From Ectocarpus siliculosus (Eukaryota; Sar; Phaeophyceae; Ectocarpales; Ectocarpaceae): 63,812 bases of DNA. Below are positions 1 to 11,439 of this stretch, piece after piece. Positions within the stretch are counted from its first letter, which is position 1, and each line of letters starts with the position of its first letter. The notes below the pieces were generated by a model. The model did not search any database. It was not told the DNA's origin and saw nothing but the letters and a program-made list of their open reading frames with translations. Made by a program: the position numbers and the translations under genes. The stretch spans positions 619,136 through 682,947 of the forward strand of contig FN649754.1 in assembly GCA_000310025.1 (NCBI GenBank), in the 5' to 3' direction.

Positions 1-342
1 ATGACATCTACGTATGACTTAATTTATTTTCTGGTGCTTTCACTTCCATAGACAGTTGTACGCACTGTGTAACTGCCTCGAGGAAGCTTGACCATTTTAA
101 CACAACGTGGTGCGATCATCCCCCGTTGCGCGGAGTGAGGTTTCTCGACCCCGCACAACATGATCTACTCGACCACCATTATGGTTACCGCCAAAAAAAA
201 AAACGAGGTAAAAAAAAAAAAACGGTAACCTGGTTGCCGAGTTCACGAAGTGAATTGGCCTGTTTTACAACGTCGTTGCCAAGCGACGAAAACCCAATCC
301 CGATGGCAAACACCGAGTGGGGAGCGGGCGGGGGGGGGGGGG
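1..342. repeat. dispersed repeat, copy 1 of about 330 bp
   Basis: This segment is nearly the same as 53945-54270. Shared landmarks in order are a stretch ending in taatttattttctggtgc, the run ccattttaacacaacgtggt, a poly-A interrupted block flanked by ggttaccgcc and cggtaacctgg, and gccaagcgacgaaaaccc. Both copies end in a G-rich run. I see no coding potential. The copy in the HSF intron carries a second tandem copy of its right part. It is probably a piece of a transposable element, family unknown. Confidence 0.75.
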
Positions 343-567
343 GGTCGACGGAATTGCCAGGGGAGGTTGCAGCACCTCGTTCCGGTTGCGTTCACGGGCC
401 CACAATACAATAGTCCCTCTTTATTGTTGTTGGTCAGATAGCCTCACGAACCCGTCGTTCACCGAGTTTCAAAAACACTTTTTTTCAAGCTCTCCCGATC
501 GGAGTTATCCGTATCGTATATAGGTTCGTGCACCCTCGACATTACGTTCAGTACCGTACTACCGTAG

Positions 568-790
568 GTTGCGTGACACCACACCCCCTGGACCGATTTT
601 TAGAGCTCGATTGCTCTGTAGAAAGCGCAGCAACGGTGTCGAAAATGTCGGTGGCGTTGGAAATGTCGTCTCGTCGAGAGCTTTTCGAAAAACGTATTGT
701 TTAGTTGAGTTTGGCGTACTGCTGTTCCTCGTGGAGTAATCGCGCTTTACAGTTCGGTCCAGGGTGTGTGTGGTATCTTGTGCAACCCAT
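568..790. mobile_element. MITE, family A (TIR element)
   Basis: Left end reads gttgcgtgacaccacacccc-ctggaccgattt and the right end is its approximate reverse complement (agttcggtccagggtgtgtg followed by gtatcttgtgcaac). The interior carries the family marker tcgtcgagagcttttcgaaa. The same end sequences recur about nine times in the window, best preserved at 24235-24455. There is no ORF, so it would be non-autonomous. Confidence 0.7.
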
Positions 791-837
791 GGGACACAGA
801 CTCGTGGCGGCTGTCTCGTATGCACTTGATGGTCGCG

Positions 838-975
838 TCCTCTTCCCTTTAGGGTTGAAAATCGGTCAAGGGAGTGTGGTATCTTGTGCAACGTACGGCA
901 CATGCACTACCGCGGGTTGCGTGCGTACCGTAATAACATACCACACCCCCTGGATCGATTATTTCGAAGGTTATC
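838..975. mobile_element. MITE family A, fragment with two facing ends
   Basis: A right end (gttgaaaatcggtcaaggg, then tgtggtatcttgtgcaac) is followed within 60 bp by a left end (acataccacaccccctggat-cgatt). The two ends point outward from each other, so this looks like remnants of two neighbouring copies of the family A element rather than one intact insertion. Confidence 0.6.
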
Positions 976-2321
976 GAATTTTTGGTGGCGCGTCCCGCAA
1001 TTTTGATGGAACTTTTTTTTTGTCTCAGCAGTTTTTACGGCCTGTTGACCATCTACGGGCTGTTGCGCCCTGTGATTGGTGGAGCGTTGGTTGGTTCTAG
1101 CGGTCGATTCCTCTCCAGCGCCCTCTCTCTTCGTTCCGCATTCCGACAACGCGGCGCAACCTCGTTCTCGCCCAGTTCGTGGCCGCTAGGCCGTGTGGGT
1201 GAGGAGTAGGATTAGGGTTAGGTTGGATTGGGTCGGCCACGGTGTGTGACACATCCCGTGTGCGGATCTACGGTTCAACTTCCGGTCAGACCTAAACAGC
1301 CACTACTGGTACAAGAGACCGTCAATAATCCCCGTGAATACCCACCCTCCTTTGCCTTGTTCCGTTGTTCCGTGTTTTTTTCGGCGTTTTTTTCCAGGTA
1401 GTTCGCGTGTCCGGGACCATCTGCTGCGCGGAGTACCAGCTGCAGGTGGGTGTGGTTTCATTATTCATTGTTATAATGTCATCGACCAGGCTAACCGGCT
1501 GACCAATGAAAACACGCCAGCCTCAGTGCGGATGACAAGAGAAGGTGCTTCTAAAGGCCCTGATCTGAAAGAAAGTGCTTCCAAAGGCCTTGATCTGGGA
1601 CCCGTCGTAAGCCTTGAGTTGGGACCCCGTCGCGAAGGGGCTCCGGATCATGGCAGTTAAAGGAATTGTGGGTGTGTTGCGCGTGTGTAACGACACTAAT
1701 GACTTAAACAGAAGCCCCCTTTTACCTCTGATTCTAGAGCTACAGCGGCGTATTGTGTTGCAGTATATTACACGTATCAGTCGGGGTCACGCAGGAGGAA
1801 ATTCGCAATAGAGATTATTGTCGTTTTTTTTCGTGCCCCACATACCTCCGCGGTGCTTTCCTTCGTTTTTATGGCGACGAGGGTTTAGCCGCCCCATGCC
1901 CTCGCCGGCCGTTCTGTAAAAGTTTGCACACTCACGAATCAATCGGTTTGCGCCGCACATCGCAATTTTTCTACACTCTACACTCTTTAGAGATAATCGG
2001 AAATCCACTTGTTTCAGCCGCAGTGTAGGTTAACGAGGTTTGCCGCTAGGCTGCCTGGGCGACCACGTAGAACAAGCGAGCTACACCACCATCTATTGTT
2101 TTTCTGTGTGCAAAAGAGTAGCTTTTTGAGTTATTTTGGTGGGAGCAATGCTGCACCACAAAACCAAGCCTCGGATTGAATGGCTGTTGGCTCTCGCAAA
2201 CAGTTCCTACCTGCCGCTATTTCTTGTGTCCCTCCAAACCAATCCTCGGATTTGGTCGCCATCTTCTCTCGCACACAATCCTTACCTTTTATCTGCATGC
2301 CACTATTTTTTGTTGTTGCAG

Positions 2322-5118
2322 GTCAAGAGGAGGCGAGGGGATAGCTGGTTCGTATTGCGACGATATTCGGACTTCTTGACGCTCTATGAGCGCCTCCCGA
2401 GCGACCTTCATGCTCCAATACCCCCCAAGAGCTGGCGGAGTATTTCGTTCCTCAGCATGACGCCGGTAAGCCATTGTTTGCTGTTGACCGACTACTATTC
2501 TCTTTCAAATGAAACAGATGTGGTACTTGAATTGCTCAATATTGAATATTCTCTTTACTGTTTCGTTTGGAACTGGCGTGGTTTTGCTCAATGATTGAAT
2601 GTTCTCTTACTGTTTCGTTTGGAACTGGCGTGGTTTGCTCAATGATTGAATGTTCTCTTACTGTTTCGTTTGGAACTGGCGTGGTTTGCTCAATGATTGA
2701 ATGTTCTCTTACTGTTTCGTTTGGAACTGGCGTGGTTTTGCTCAATGATTGAATGTTCTCTTACTGTTTCGTTTGGAACTGGCGTGGTTTTGCTCAATGA
2801 TTGAATATTCGCTTACTGTTTCGTTTGGAACTGGCGTGGTGTTTCTCAATGATTGGAAATTCTGTTACGTTTGGTGCTGATGTGATGTTCTTACAACGTT
2901 AGGCCAATTGCTGTTGATCGAGACTTCTGTTTTAGTTGGAACATATTGTGGTGGTTGCTCAATGATTGAATCTTCTCTTATTACATTTTTGGCTGATATG
3001 ATGCCATTCAACGTACAACCGACGAAAAAAAAAACTGAGAAACGCCGCACATGCGTCACTGAGGAAAGGGAGGTCCTGCTGAGAGCACGCTACCTTCGGG
3101 GAATTAAAGCCTAAAACAAAGCCGGCGACAACGATCTGGGCTCTAAAACGCAAGCCTGCGAAAGAGATGGAGGCTCTAAACGCACGGACCACGTCCCGGG
3201 CTCTTGTCGGTGGAATATTGAGATTACCGTAGGTGAAACAAGATACCACACCTGTCCGTGGGAGCGCCGCTGACCCTTGAGCGCGCGCTCATCCTACGCA
3301 CCGCCTGCGGAAACTTCGCAGGAGTTTCTGGAGGAGCGGAGGGTGGCCCTCGAGGTGGCCCTCCGCAGGCTCGCCATCAGCGCTGTCCAATCAGACGTCG
3401 TCGTGCAGGCTGACCTGAGAGCCTTCCTGGGGTTTCCACCCTGCGGGGGGGCGGGAAGGCTCGCCGGGGTCGACTCTCACGTGGCCCGGTACCTGATCAG
3501 GCTGCCGGTGGACCTGGAGTTGTCGCTGCCGGCGAGGGCCATGGCGCCGGTGCCCCTGTTGCCCAACCTCCGCGTCGCGATGTGGATGCTGCTCTCCGGA
3601 GCGGCTCACAAGGTTGGTTGTTTGCGTTACATACCACACCCCCTGGAGCTGCTTCTTTCCCGTAGGTTGCGTCGGCGCACAATGTTGCCTTTTTTTTTCG
3701 TAGGCTTGGGCAAGATATACCCCTACATGAAGCTGCGGAGCACAAAATAGTTGTTTTTTTTCCCCTGAGGTCTGAATAAGATTCCTGACACCCCAAAGCT
3801 GCTTGGTTCCCGTACGGTTGCGCAAGACACCACACGCCCTGCGCTGCTGGCGCACAAGGCTGTTTTTTGTCCGTAGGTTTTGCATAACACACTTTTTGGA
3901 GAGTGCATGTGGTAGCGGAAGTGGTTCACGCGGAAGGTTAGGCGACTATTATACTACCCCCGCTTGCGTGGAGGGAAGCTGCGAAAACGGCCGTGAACAT
4001 ATGTGAACACCAATAACAACATTGTTTGCTACTAGGAACAGCGCCTACACATCCACCACCGAAGAATGCGCCAGCCGTTGTCGGGTCCGATTTCGAACTT
4101 GATTTTTTGCCATCCTATTTCTGCTGGACGTCGGTCTTGTTAGAAAATATTCATACAACCAAAGAATTACTTCGCATTCGAGATAATCACAGTCTTAACA
4201 CTGAGTTGGAAGAAAACCGGCTGGACATGGGGCTTATTGAGGGTCTACTTTTGCAAATTCACTGATATTTTATCAGCGATGCCAGTAGTTGCTAATCACA
4301 AATCTCTTTTGCTACTCCTTTCGGCACAATTTTTTCTGGACGCACCAACCCGGGGTCACACATGAGGAAGGCCACGAGGAGAGTCTCCTCCGCCTTCATT
4401 CGCATTGGAGTGTCTACGTATTCCCGATCCGATTTGCCACAAATACAGTCAACATGTAGCGCTACCGCACTTCAGAAAGACTCTCCATGGTTTTGCCGAG
4501 CCTGTGGTTTTCCTTAGGTTATGCCAAAATGGCCGTTATATGTAGGTTTTAGTGTAGAGGTGCTCAGCCGGGCTCACAAATCGTGCTCTCAAGTTGATAG
4601 ATTTCGCCCAAGTTTCCGAGGCAACTGTCAGGTTCAACAGTGAACCTGGGCGCTAAAAGCTTACAGGTCATATGAGCCCCCTCTTATAAAGTACCCTCTT
4701 GTATCGGAGCCGCGACTGACTGCACTTGCTCAAGTTGTTAGATTTCGCGAAGTTTCCGAGGCAAATGTCGGTTTCAAACGTGCGGGAACTAATTACGTAC
4801 AGGTCGTGTCTCCGATACAAGAAGGAACCTTATTAGAGGGGGCTCCGATACAAGACAAGAGGGTACCCTATAAGAGGGCGCTCCGATATAAGAGGACCGA
4901 GGGTCTTTGTCACACCAACCTCTAATATCGGGGCCACGACTGCACTTCCTCAAGCTGTTAGATTTCGAATATTTCGACTGTCAGGTTCCAAAAGTGAGGG
5001 CGCTAATTATTACTTGCATGTGACAACGGGGATCGACCCCGTCAAGTGTTGGACTAGTACGGACAGAAGAAGGTACTGGGTAGAGACAACGGAACGGTTT
5101 TACTGTGAATACAACAAT

Positions 5119-5150
<32 letters not shown>

Positions 5151-8100
5151 ACTTGCACCCACCCAAAACGGGCAGGCATCCATCGCCGAAGACCGGGAGC
5201 AATACGCCGCTCTCGTCAGCGTTACTGACGAGGCAGATTGGTGCCGCCGGGGGGGCTCCGCGAAAGACTACTCCCTGGCGGCTCGCGCCCTCGAAACGAT
5301 CCGGTCGGACGTGAACCGGACCAACGTCTCGAGCAGCGCCGAGCGGGAGAGAATGCGGCGGGTCTTGAGGGCGTTCGCTCTCAAGGAGCCCAGGACGGCC
5401 TACTGCCAGGTACGAGCGCTCTCTCTTTGTTTCTCTCTGTTATGATTGGCGAACTGCCTTGGGAATTTGTTTTTTAAAGCCTCACTACGTAGCGGAACCC
5501 TTAAGACACCCGAATACACCACCAATCTGTGGGGTGACGTCAGCAGATGGCCCCGCCCGCGCTCTACGCCTTACGTACGGCATTTGTTGGCTCGAGAGCA
5601 AGGGATGAAGAGATGACCCTACCCCCACCCCCACGCCCTCCCTATCCCTCACGTCGGTATGTTTTTGGCTCCGAGGCAGGGAATGAACTCGGTGAATCAA
5701 CAAATGACCCCCACCCCCGCGCCCTCTCTATGCCTCAAGTACTGTATGTTCGGCTTGAGAGCGGGGAAAGAACTCGGTGAATCAACAGCTGACCCCTCGC
5801 GCCCTCCGTGCGGCATGTTTTTGGCTCCAGGGCAGGGAATTAAGTTGGTGAATCAACAGATGACCCCACGGGCGCGCCCTCTCTGTGCCTTACGTACTGT
5901 ATGTTTGGCTCGGGAGCAGGAAATGAAGAGATTACCCCGCCCCCACCCCCGTGGCCTCTATATGCCTCACGTACTGTATGGTTTTGGCGCGAGAGCAGGG
6001 GATGAACTCGGTGGCGCTCTTCCTCCTGAGGACGGCCGGCGGGCGCGAGGACGTGGCATTCTGGCTGCTGGTTTCCTTGGCGACAGACGTGATTCGCGGC
6101 CACTGGGAGCAGCTCTCTCATATCGCTACTGCTGGTGCCGGGACTGTCACCATCAGGTTAGTGTGTACCTGGTTTAGTCGGTCGGTTTGACTTTTTTTTT
6201 TTTTTCCTACAAAGAAGACAACAAATCCGTCTCTTCCACAGAGAAAGATTGCATGGTACATTAGCATTGAATTTGTTGTGTTGAGACGACAAAGTTATTA
6301 TGCTACGGTTGCCCGAGGAGCATACAGCGATATCTCCCCTGTGGGCAACAGGCTCGACAAGGCAGTTTGGTTCTTTTTATGACTGTTGGTGTCGACCGTG
6401 CTACATAGCCCGCTGACCAATTAGATTACGCCAATCTCGGTGCGGCTGAAAAACGGGAAACGTGTGCCTTTGCTAGCTTTTCTATGCTTTGTGATATGCA
6501 TCGCCCGCATTGTGTGTGACCACGGACTGGAGTAAACGGCACAAGTGCTGCGAGCGCTGATTTGAAATGAAGACAAAAAAAAACAAATCGCCCGCCCTAG
6601 CCCGCTCACCAATTAGATTACGTCAATCTCGGTGCGGCTGAAAATCGGGAAACGCTTCTAAAGGCCGCGTGTGCCTTTACTAGCTTTTCTGTATTTTGTG
6701 ATATGCATCGCTCGCATTTTGTGTGACCACCGATTGGAGTAAACGGCGCAAGTGCTGCGAGCGCTGATTTGAAATGAAGACAAAAAAAAAAAAATCGCCC
6801 GCCCTAGCCCGCTGACCAATGAAATGACGCCAGTCTCGGTGCGGCTGAAAAACGGGAAACGCTTCTCAAGGCATCTCTCAACTGTGTGCCTGCGTTAGGT
6901 TGTCTGTTTCTTTCAGCTATTGGCATCGACCACGCTAGCCCACTGGCCAATGAAATGCCGTCAGTCTTTCGGCAGGTTTGTGTGTGTGTTCGACTTACTA
7001 GCTTCTTCCGCGGCAACTGGCTTTTCCAATGAAATGACGTCCGGCTGACCAATGAAATGCCGTCAGTCTTTCGGCAGGTTTGTGTGTGTGTTCGACTAAC
7101 TAGCTTCTTCCGCGGCAACTGGCTTTTCCAATGAAATGACGTCTGGCTGACCAATGAAATGCCGTCAGTCTTTCGGCAGGTTTGTGTGTGTGTTCGACTT
7201 ACAAGCTTCTTCCGCGGCAACTGGCTTTTCCAATGAAATGACGTCTGGCTGACCAATGAAATGGCGTCTGTCTTAAAGCGGGTTAGAAACAGGTGTTTGT
7301 GTGTGTGTGTGCAACGTGATATTGTCGATTGGCGTCTTAGGCCGTACGCGTACCACGAAATCAAAGCACCGTTGCCGACCGTCTCCACCAATGAAAAACA
7401 GGTGACCCTTTTATGAGAACGTGTAGTTTTCCCGAACAAAGGCATTGCGTTTTTGCGCTTTGGTTGCTCCCCCCTTGGCAGCCAGTGTACTCCTGGAAGA
7501 GAGAATGCCGAACCTGCTTCCAACGAAGGAGCATCGTTTTGTGTTTTTGTTGTCTCCTTCCCTCCTCGCCCTCCCTCGAGATGCTGCTGAGAGAGAAGAG
7601 AATGCTGAATCAGCTTCCCACAAAGGTGTTTCGTGTCTCGTTTTTGTTGTCCCCCCCGCTGGCCCTCAGGATGCTGCTGAGAGAGAGAGAATGCCGAACC
7701 TGTTCCCAACCAAGGTGTTGCCATTTCGCGCTCTTTTTCGTCCCCCTTCCCCTCTCCCACCCGCAGGATGCTGCTGGGAGAGAGAACGCCGGACCTGCTC
7801 GAGCACCTGGACCGCAACCTCCCCCCCGAGGTGCTGCTGTGCGACTTCATGCTCTCGCTAGGGTGCAGGAGCCTGCCCCCGACCACGCTCTGGAGGTGCT
7901 TCGACTTGATCTTCTCCGAGGGGGGCGATGCCCTCGTTTACATCGCGTTCGCGGTGCTGCACCTGGCGGAGGTACGCATGCATGTGCCTTTTGTACGAGC
8001 GTCTAGCATCCTGGCTAGGTGTATTCTTGCCTCTTTTTGGTCCGAGCGCCTACAGCAGTGGCCGAGGACATGGCCACTGCGTGTCAGCACCGAGTGAAGC

Positions 8101-9310
8101 AAGGCCTGAGAAAATGTTGTCGGATTCTGCTGCGCAGCTATTACGTTAGCTCGCGATGCGTGCTGGGTATGTGCCGACCAACCTTTGTCAGAGCGTCTCG
8201 TAGCGGAGGATATAGCGTACTTAAGCCGAAATAAATAAAAAAAAACGGGCCAACGCTGACTAATTCTAAAAAAAACTGAAATCAATCGTGGCGTTAGTCT
8301 ATTGGTTTGGTTTCGGATTCTATGAGCCGCTGCGTCTGAAAACCAAATGAAGCAAAGCCTCATTTTATTGTTGGGTTCTGCTGCCGCTCGAGCGCTTACC
8401 CGCGATGCAAGCTAGGTCGACGTCGCAGTTAGTTGGGTCGTGTGGCTGGCTGCAAACAACCTCACGTGTAGCCTTGGTTTTGTTTTGAAAGCCGGAGTCG
8501 CGCGTATCTTCTTCGCGGCAAGCCGGGTACGCGGTGGTGCGCGTGTCAGACGCCAGAGGTTGCGCATTGCCGCGTGAACCCGCGCTGAACACTATGCTCC
8601 GTGGAGAGGATTTCGTCACGAGATGTGTGCCGAGTTATGCCCCAACAGCGAAATTTCTTGTCATCCAACATCTCGCATTTTTTTTTTTTTGGTTTTACGA
8701 AAAAATGGCCTTTTTTCCGATATACTGTACTGCAGTTTTTTTTTAGCCTGTTGCCATGGAGCAGATGTTACAGAACAGCAGAACCGCAGGTATATCGCAC
8801 AACACTGATTTTTTTCAATCGCTTTGTACCCTGGAAGTCTGTCTGTGGATACAGGAGAGCCGATTTTCTTGTAGTTGTAAGAAAAATTGAAAAATGAAGC
8901 TCCCGTCCCCCACTTTTTTGTATTTTTGCGATGTGACTCTACCCCGTATTGACCGTGTGGGATTGAGCGCCGGCCTCGTCTCGGCAAAGCTCGCGCGTAC
9001 ACAACCGATAAGGCCCTCTTCCCCAGGATCACTCGCTACCTTCCTAATCTCTGCGTTGGTCGCTGGTGCCCGGCATTTTCTTTTTTTTTTAATTCAGGGA
9101 AATCTTGTCGTGGTGCAGGGAGCCCCGGCGACGTCGGAGGCACTGGCCAATTGCACGGCTTCCATGCAGGACGCGGACCGCTTGATAGAGATCGCGAGGT
9201 CGGAGATGGCGAGAGGCGTCGACCACTCAGGGTCCGGCACGGCCTCAGCCGATGACAGACCGCCGCCGTTCGGCGTATCAGCCCCGTTCAGTCGGCATAG
9301 GCCCCCATGA
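2322..9310 (+). CDS. PX-TBC domain protein, probable Rab GTPase-activating protein (5' partial)
   Basis: Six exons join in frame: 2322-2465, 3322-3612, 5176-5409, 5999-6156, 7767-7971 and 9098-9310 (stop TGA). Together they give about 415 residues. The first exon and start of the second encode the middle and end of a PX (phox) domain: VLRRYSDFLTLYERL, then FLEERRVALE and LRAFLGF. PX domains bind phosphoinositides on endosomal membranes. The rest is a TBC domain: NLRVAMWMLLSGAAHK, the arginine-finger motif IRSDVNRT (Arg codon 5317-5319) and the glutamine finger YCQ (Gln codon 5407-5409), followed by GMNSVALFLL and FDLIFSEGGD. Both catalytic fingers are present, so an active GAP is expected. 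Intron phases agree at every junction. Exons before 2322 are missing: the N-terminal PX strands were not found. The donor at 3613 (gttggt) is weak, and the acceptors at 5999 and 7767 lie in tandem repeats. The family is clear; the Rab substrate is unknown. Confidence 0.85.
2533..2860. repeat. minisatellite, about 51 bp unit, ~6 copies
   Basis: Units share tgctcaatgattgaatgttc and ctgtttcgtttggaactggc. The array is in the intron after the first recognised PX exon, about 70 bp past the donor, and does not include exon sequence. A degenerate copy of the unit start (gctcaatgattgaatcttctc) reappears near 2957. Short ORFs across it are repeat artefacts. Confidence 0.9.
3598..3900. repeat. donor-spanning degenerate tandem repeat
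   Basis: The exon end gcggctcacaag and the following gttggttgttt recur imperfectly at about 3677 (ggcgcacaatgttgcc), 3735 (gcggagcacaaaatagttgt) and 3851 (ggcgcacaaggctgtttt), each followed by a T-run. The copies sit about 65-90 bp apart. Fragments of the family A MITE end (taccacaccccctgg) are embedded. The array starts at the 5' splice junction of the PX-TBC exon ending at 3612. Confidence 0.6.
4545..5000. repeat. degenerate tandem repeat, ~150-220 bp unit
   Basis: Three copies of a segment with gttagatttcg, aagtttccgaggcaa and tgtcaggttc begin near 4600, 4738 and 4958. They are separated by segments with gctccgatacaag and ccctcttgtatcgg. A related sequence is at 15675-15830 (taggttttagtgcacgggg, ttgccaagtttcctaag), so this is also a dispersed family. 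It is intronic in the PX-TBC gene. Confidence 0.65.
5012..5150 (+). repeat. (ACA)n-tailed dispersed repeat, copy 1
   Basis: The sequence ggatcgaccccgtcaagtgt, tggactagtacggacag and gaaggtactgggtagag is followed by an (AAC)n run of about 12 units. The same body and tail occur at 14628-14755. A conserved body with a simple-repeat 3' tail is what a short retroposon would look like. gggatcgacccc resembles a pol III B box, but I could not fold a convincing tRNA. The tail ends just before the acceptor of the exon at 5176. Confidence 0.65.
5565..6015 (+). repeat. tandem repeat crossing the 3' splice site at 5999
   Basis: Five imperfect upstream copies of the true intron end and exon start (ggcgcgagagcag|GGGATGAACTCGGTG) begin near 5590, 5670, 5753, 5823 and 5910, at 70-87 bp spacing. 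Several keep an AG followed by GGAATGAACTCGGTG, so they could act as cryptic acceptors. The rest of the unit is ccccaccccc, gccctctctatgcct and cgtactgtatgttt. Confidence 0.9.
6400..6860. repeat. tandem repeat, ~200 bp unit, two full copies plus a partial
   Basis: Units start at about 6409, 6601 and 6808 with gcccgctgaccaattagatt. They contain tctcggtgcggctgaaaa, a shared central block with gtgatatgcatcgc and gagcgctgatttgaaatga, and a poly-A run. The gctgaccaatgaaa motif links the array to the retroposon family at 25399 and 56719. The gctgatttgaaatgaagac block is shared, in reverse orientation, with the SINE at 39826-40210. The array lies in the intron between the exons ending at 6156 and starting at 7767. 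Confidence 0.85.
6945..7270. repeat. tandem repeat, 102 bp unit, three copies
   Basis: Units start near 6947, 7049 and 7151 with ccaatgaaatgccgtcagtc and contain a (TG)n run, gttcgactta, gcttcttccgcggcaactgg and ttccaatgaaatgacgtc. They are almost identical. Because 102 is a multiple of three, the array keeps a long antisense ORF open (6804-7886); that ORF is an artefact. Confidence 0.92.
7480..7800 (+). repeat. tandem repeat crossing the 3' splice site at 7767
   Basis: Three copies of the exon start lie upstream of the real one (cag|GATGCTGCTGGGAGAGAGAA), at about 7485, 7578 and 7668, spaced 90-99 bp. The copy at 7668 retains a perfect cag acceptor followed by GATGCTGCTGAGAGAGAGAG. Each copy extends about 45 nt into exon-like sequence (gaatgccgaacctgcttcc) before continuing into a T-rich, C-rich intron-like segment. 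Confidence 0.92.
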
Positions 9311-10061
9311 GAAAATAATAATCTCCCCCTGCCGTGTTTGCATGCCTGCACCGATGGTGTTTTTGCAGTTTGTACTACTATCCCGAGTTTTTTTTTTTGT
9401 GTCTCTTTGCGAAAGTCCGCGCCACCCAACGAGGACATATACTGGAGTTTCACGAAGGTTTTAAAGTTTTGGGGTGAACCGGTACATGTAGCGGGAGTGA
9501 CTTTGAGTGAGTGCCCTTATCCGTAGCCAGTAGGGACGGTGAATGTTGGATGTGTGTCGTACGTTTGGCTTGCATCAGTCTAGAACCGGGAGCTTTGTAC
9601 TCACCTGTTTCTTGTTGTTGTTTTTTTTGTCGTCCCATCTGTGGTTTGGGCGCCAAATCTCTACAACTTGGGTGTATGTTTGACGAACCAACCGGGATAT
9701 CAGAGGAAGATTTCGTCTTCTTTCTCCCCATCCATCTTTGAATACCTTCCGTTTTTACCGAAGGAGGGGGTTCAGCACCGTTACGTCGGTATTTTGTCGA
9801 TTTTCGTTCTTGGTGTCGCCGCGTCACCCTGTTAGAAAGAATGGTTGTGGGGAGAACTCCGCAGCCACCATGTTCGTAATATTAGAGCACCTACCTGTCG
9901 TTGTATATACATATCCGTCCTACTGCGGTTTTTGTGATTTGGAAGCATTTGCAGGCTTCCTGCCCCCCCGTAGCAAGAGACTACAGTGTAACAGCTCTCG
10001 CCCACGGGCGCGTGTAACGCTTGGAACCGCCTGGAGTACCCCCAAGGGAGGATGTGAGATG

Positions 10062-10270
10062 TCCACCCGGAGGAGCGATTTTCAAGGAAGGGTCGGCTGC
10101 TCTGCATCAAGCGAACCGAAGGTGAGGAGATTGGCGGTGGCTTTGGAGGCGTCTCGTGGAGAGCTTTCCGAAAACAAACGCAAAAACCGTTTGGTTTTGG
10201 TGTCGTCCCCTTCGTCGTGGGGCAGTCGAGCTTTGAGAAATCATCCAAGGGGTTGTGGTGGGTTGTACAA
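10062..10270. mobile_element. MITE family A, divergent copy
   Basis: The interior marker tctcgtggagagctttccga and the right end tcgagctttgagaaatcatc, then caaggggttgtggtgggttg, match the family, and the left end is gagcgattttcaagg. The ends have drifted much more than in the copy at 24235-24455. Confidence 0.5.
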
Positions 10271-11439
10271 ACAAAAGCTGTGATAGCGGTGCTGGTGCTG
10301 AAGTTAGTACCGCCTAGTTCGCAGCGCTCAATGAACCTCCCAGGGGCCGCACAGTTTTTTTTCTCAAGCCCCGTAGGTTGAGTTTCTGTTCCCACCAAAA
10401 ATATCCGGCATTGAGTTCCTTCCGTGGTCACTATTTGGAAGCAACAATCGCCACAATCCAGATACGGCGGTATGTTCATTACTTTTGATAGGCAACCAGC
10501 GACTATTTCCCCCTCTAGAATACCACCGCAACTCCATCAGCAAGGTTTGCGGCGCACAGTGCGAAGAAAAACCTTCCCTTGTGCCACGCGGGGTAATCGG
10601 GTCTGAAAAGGTAGGCGCAGGAGAGTCGATAGTCTTCTGATGAAAAGTCTCCACGCGGCCGGCCTGTACTGTACGACTGTACGAACGAAATATCTCCGCC
10701 ACCATTGTGAAAAACAAGTTCTTTTCCCCACGTTTCGGCTGCTACCGACCGATGCGATTCTTCGGCACTGCTTTTACGATCGGCCTCGCACGGACAAGAA
10801 GGTGAACACGCTTACGTGGCTTTCACGCCCGTCCTTGTGTGTGCAAAAAAGGCGAAAAAAACTATCCCAAGATTCTGCTTTCATCTCTGGATACAGCAGT
10901 AGAGATGAATTCGCCGTGTTTATTTAGGTAAGAAAGGCAACAAGGAAAAAAATAAAGTGCCATGCGGTCATGAGCACAACATCAGCTACTCCTGCACGGC
11001 AACCGCGCAATGTCCACGCCCGGGCCCCAAACCCGTCGCGTTCAAATACCAGCTTTAGCTTTCGCGGCTTCTAACCCGTGTCCGCTTTCTACTTTTCCAC
11101 TTCAGCAACCCGTGCCACGAATCATTCCACGGGTTTTGGTCCATAATCATTGCAGTTTTCTTCCCCGGCCGTTTTTATGCTCTGGCGGTTCTCGGATGGT
11201 ACAACCAGCACAGGTGCTTCATTTCTGCTTCTGAATCGAAGACTATTCTATCCAAGCTCGGGCCATTGCCCAACCTCCTCCTCCTGCATCATACACACAC
11301 GAACCGCCGGGTTTGGGGACTCTGCTGGGACCGAATTCCCTTTGACTTCTAGACACAAGCCATGACAAGCCTGCACCGGCTTCTGACGTCCTCACTGCTC
11401 GCTATCTTCCCGTGGTGCCACGTGCTCACGGCCTTATTG

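Larger units (their letters stand above)
343..2321. other. upstream or intronic region of PX-TBC gene, repeat-rich
   Basis: No exon could be recognised here. The missing first part of the PX domain should be here or left of the window. The span holds a MITE (568-790), a related fragment (838-975), a telomere-like tract around 1208-1228 (aggattagggttaggttgg) and a degenerate copy of the gctgaccaatgaaa retroposon family at 1487-1640, including the clause gggaccccgt found in other copies. Confidence 0.5.

Noticed and set aside
1205-1230. Telomere-like tract (also 13622-13650 and 15900-15945 in reverse)
   Set aside because: Only one or two imperfect ttaggg units, not an array; probably chance or an old degenerate insertion.
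6804-7886. 360-codon ORF on the minus strand
   Set aside because: It is kept open by the 102-bp tandem repeat, whose length is divisible by three. The translation is a threefold repeat without domain character, and it lies antisense over a real TBC exon.
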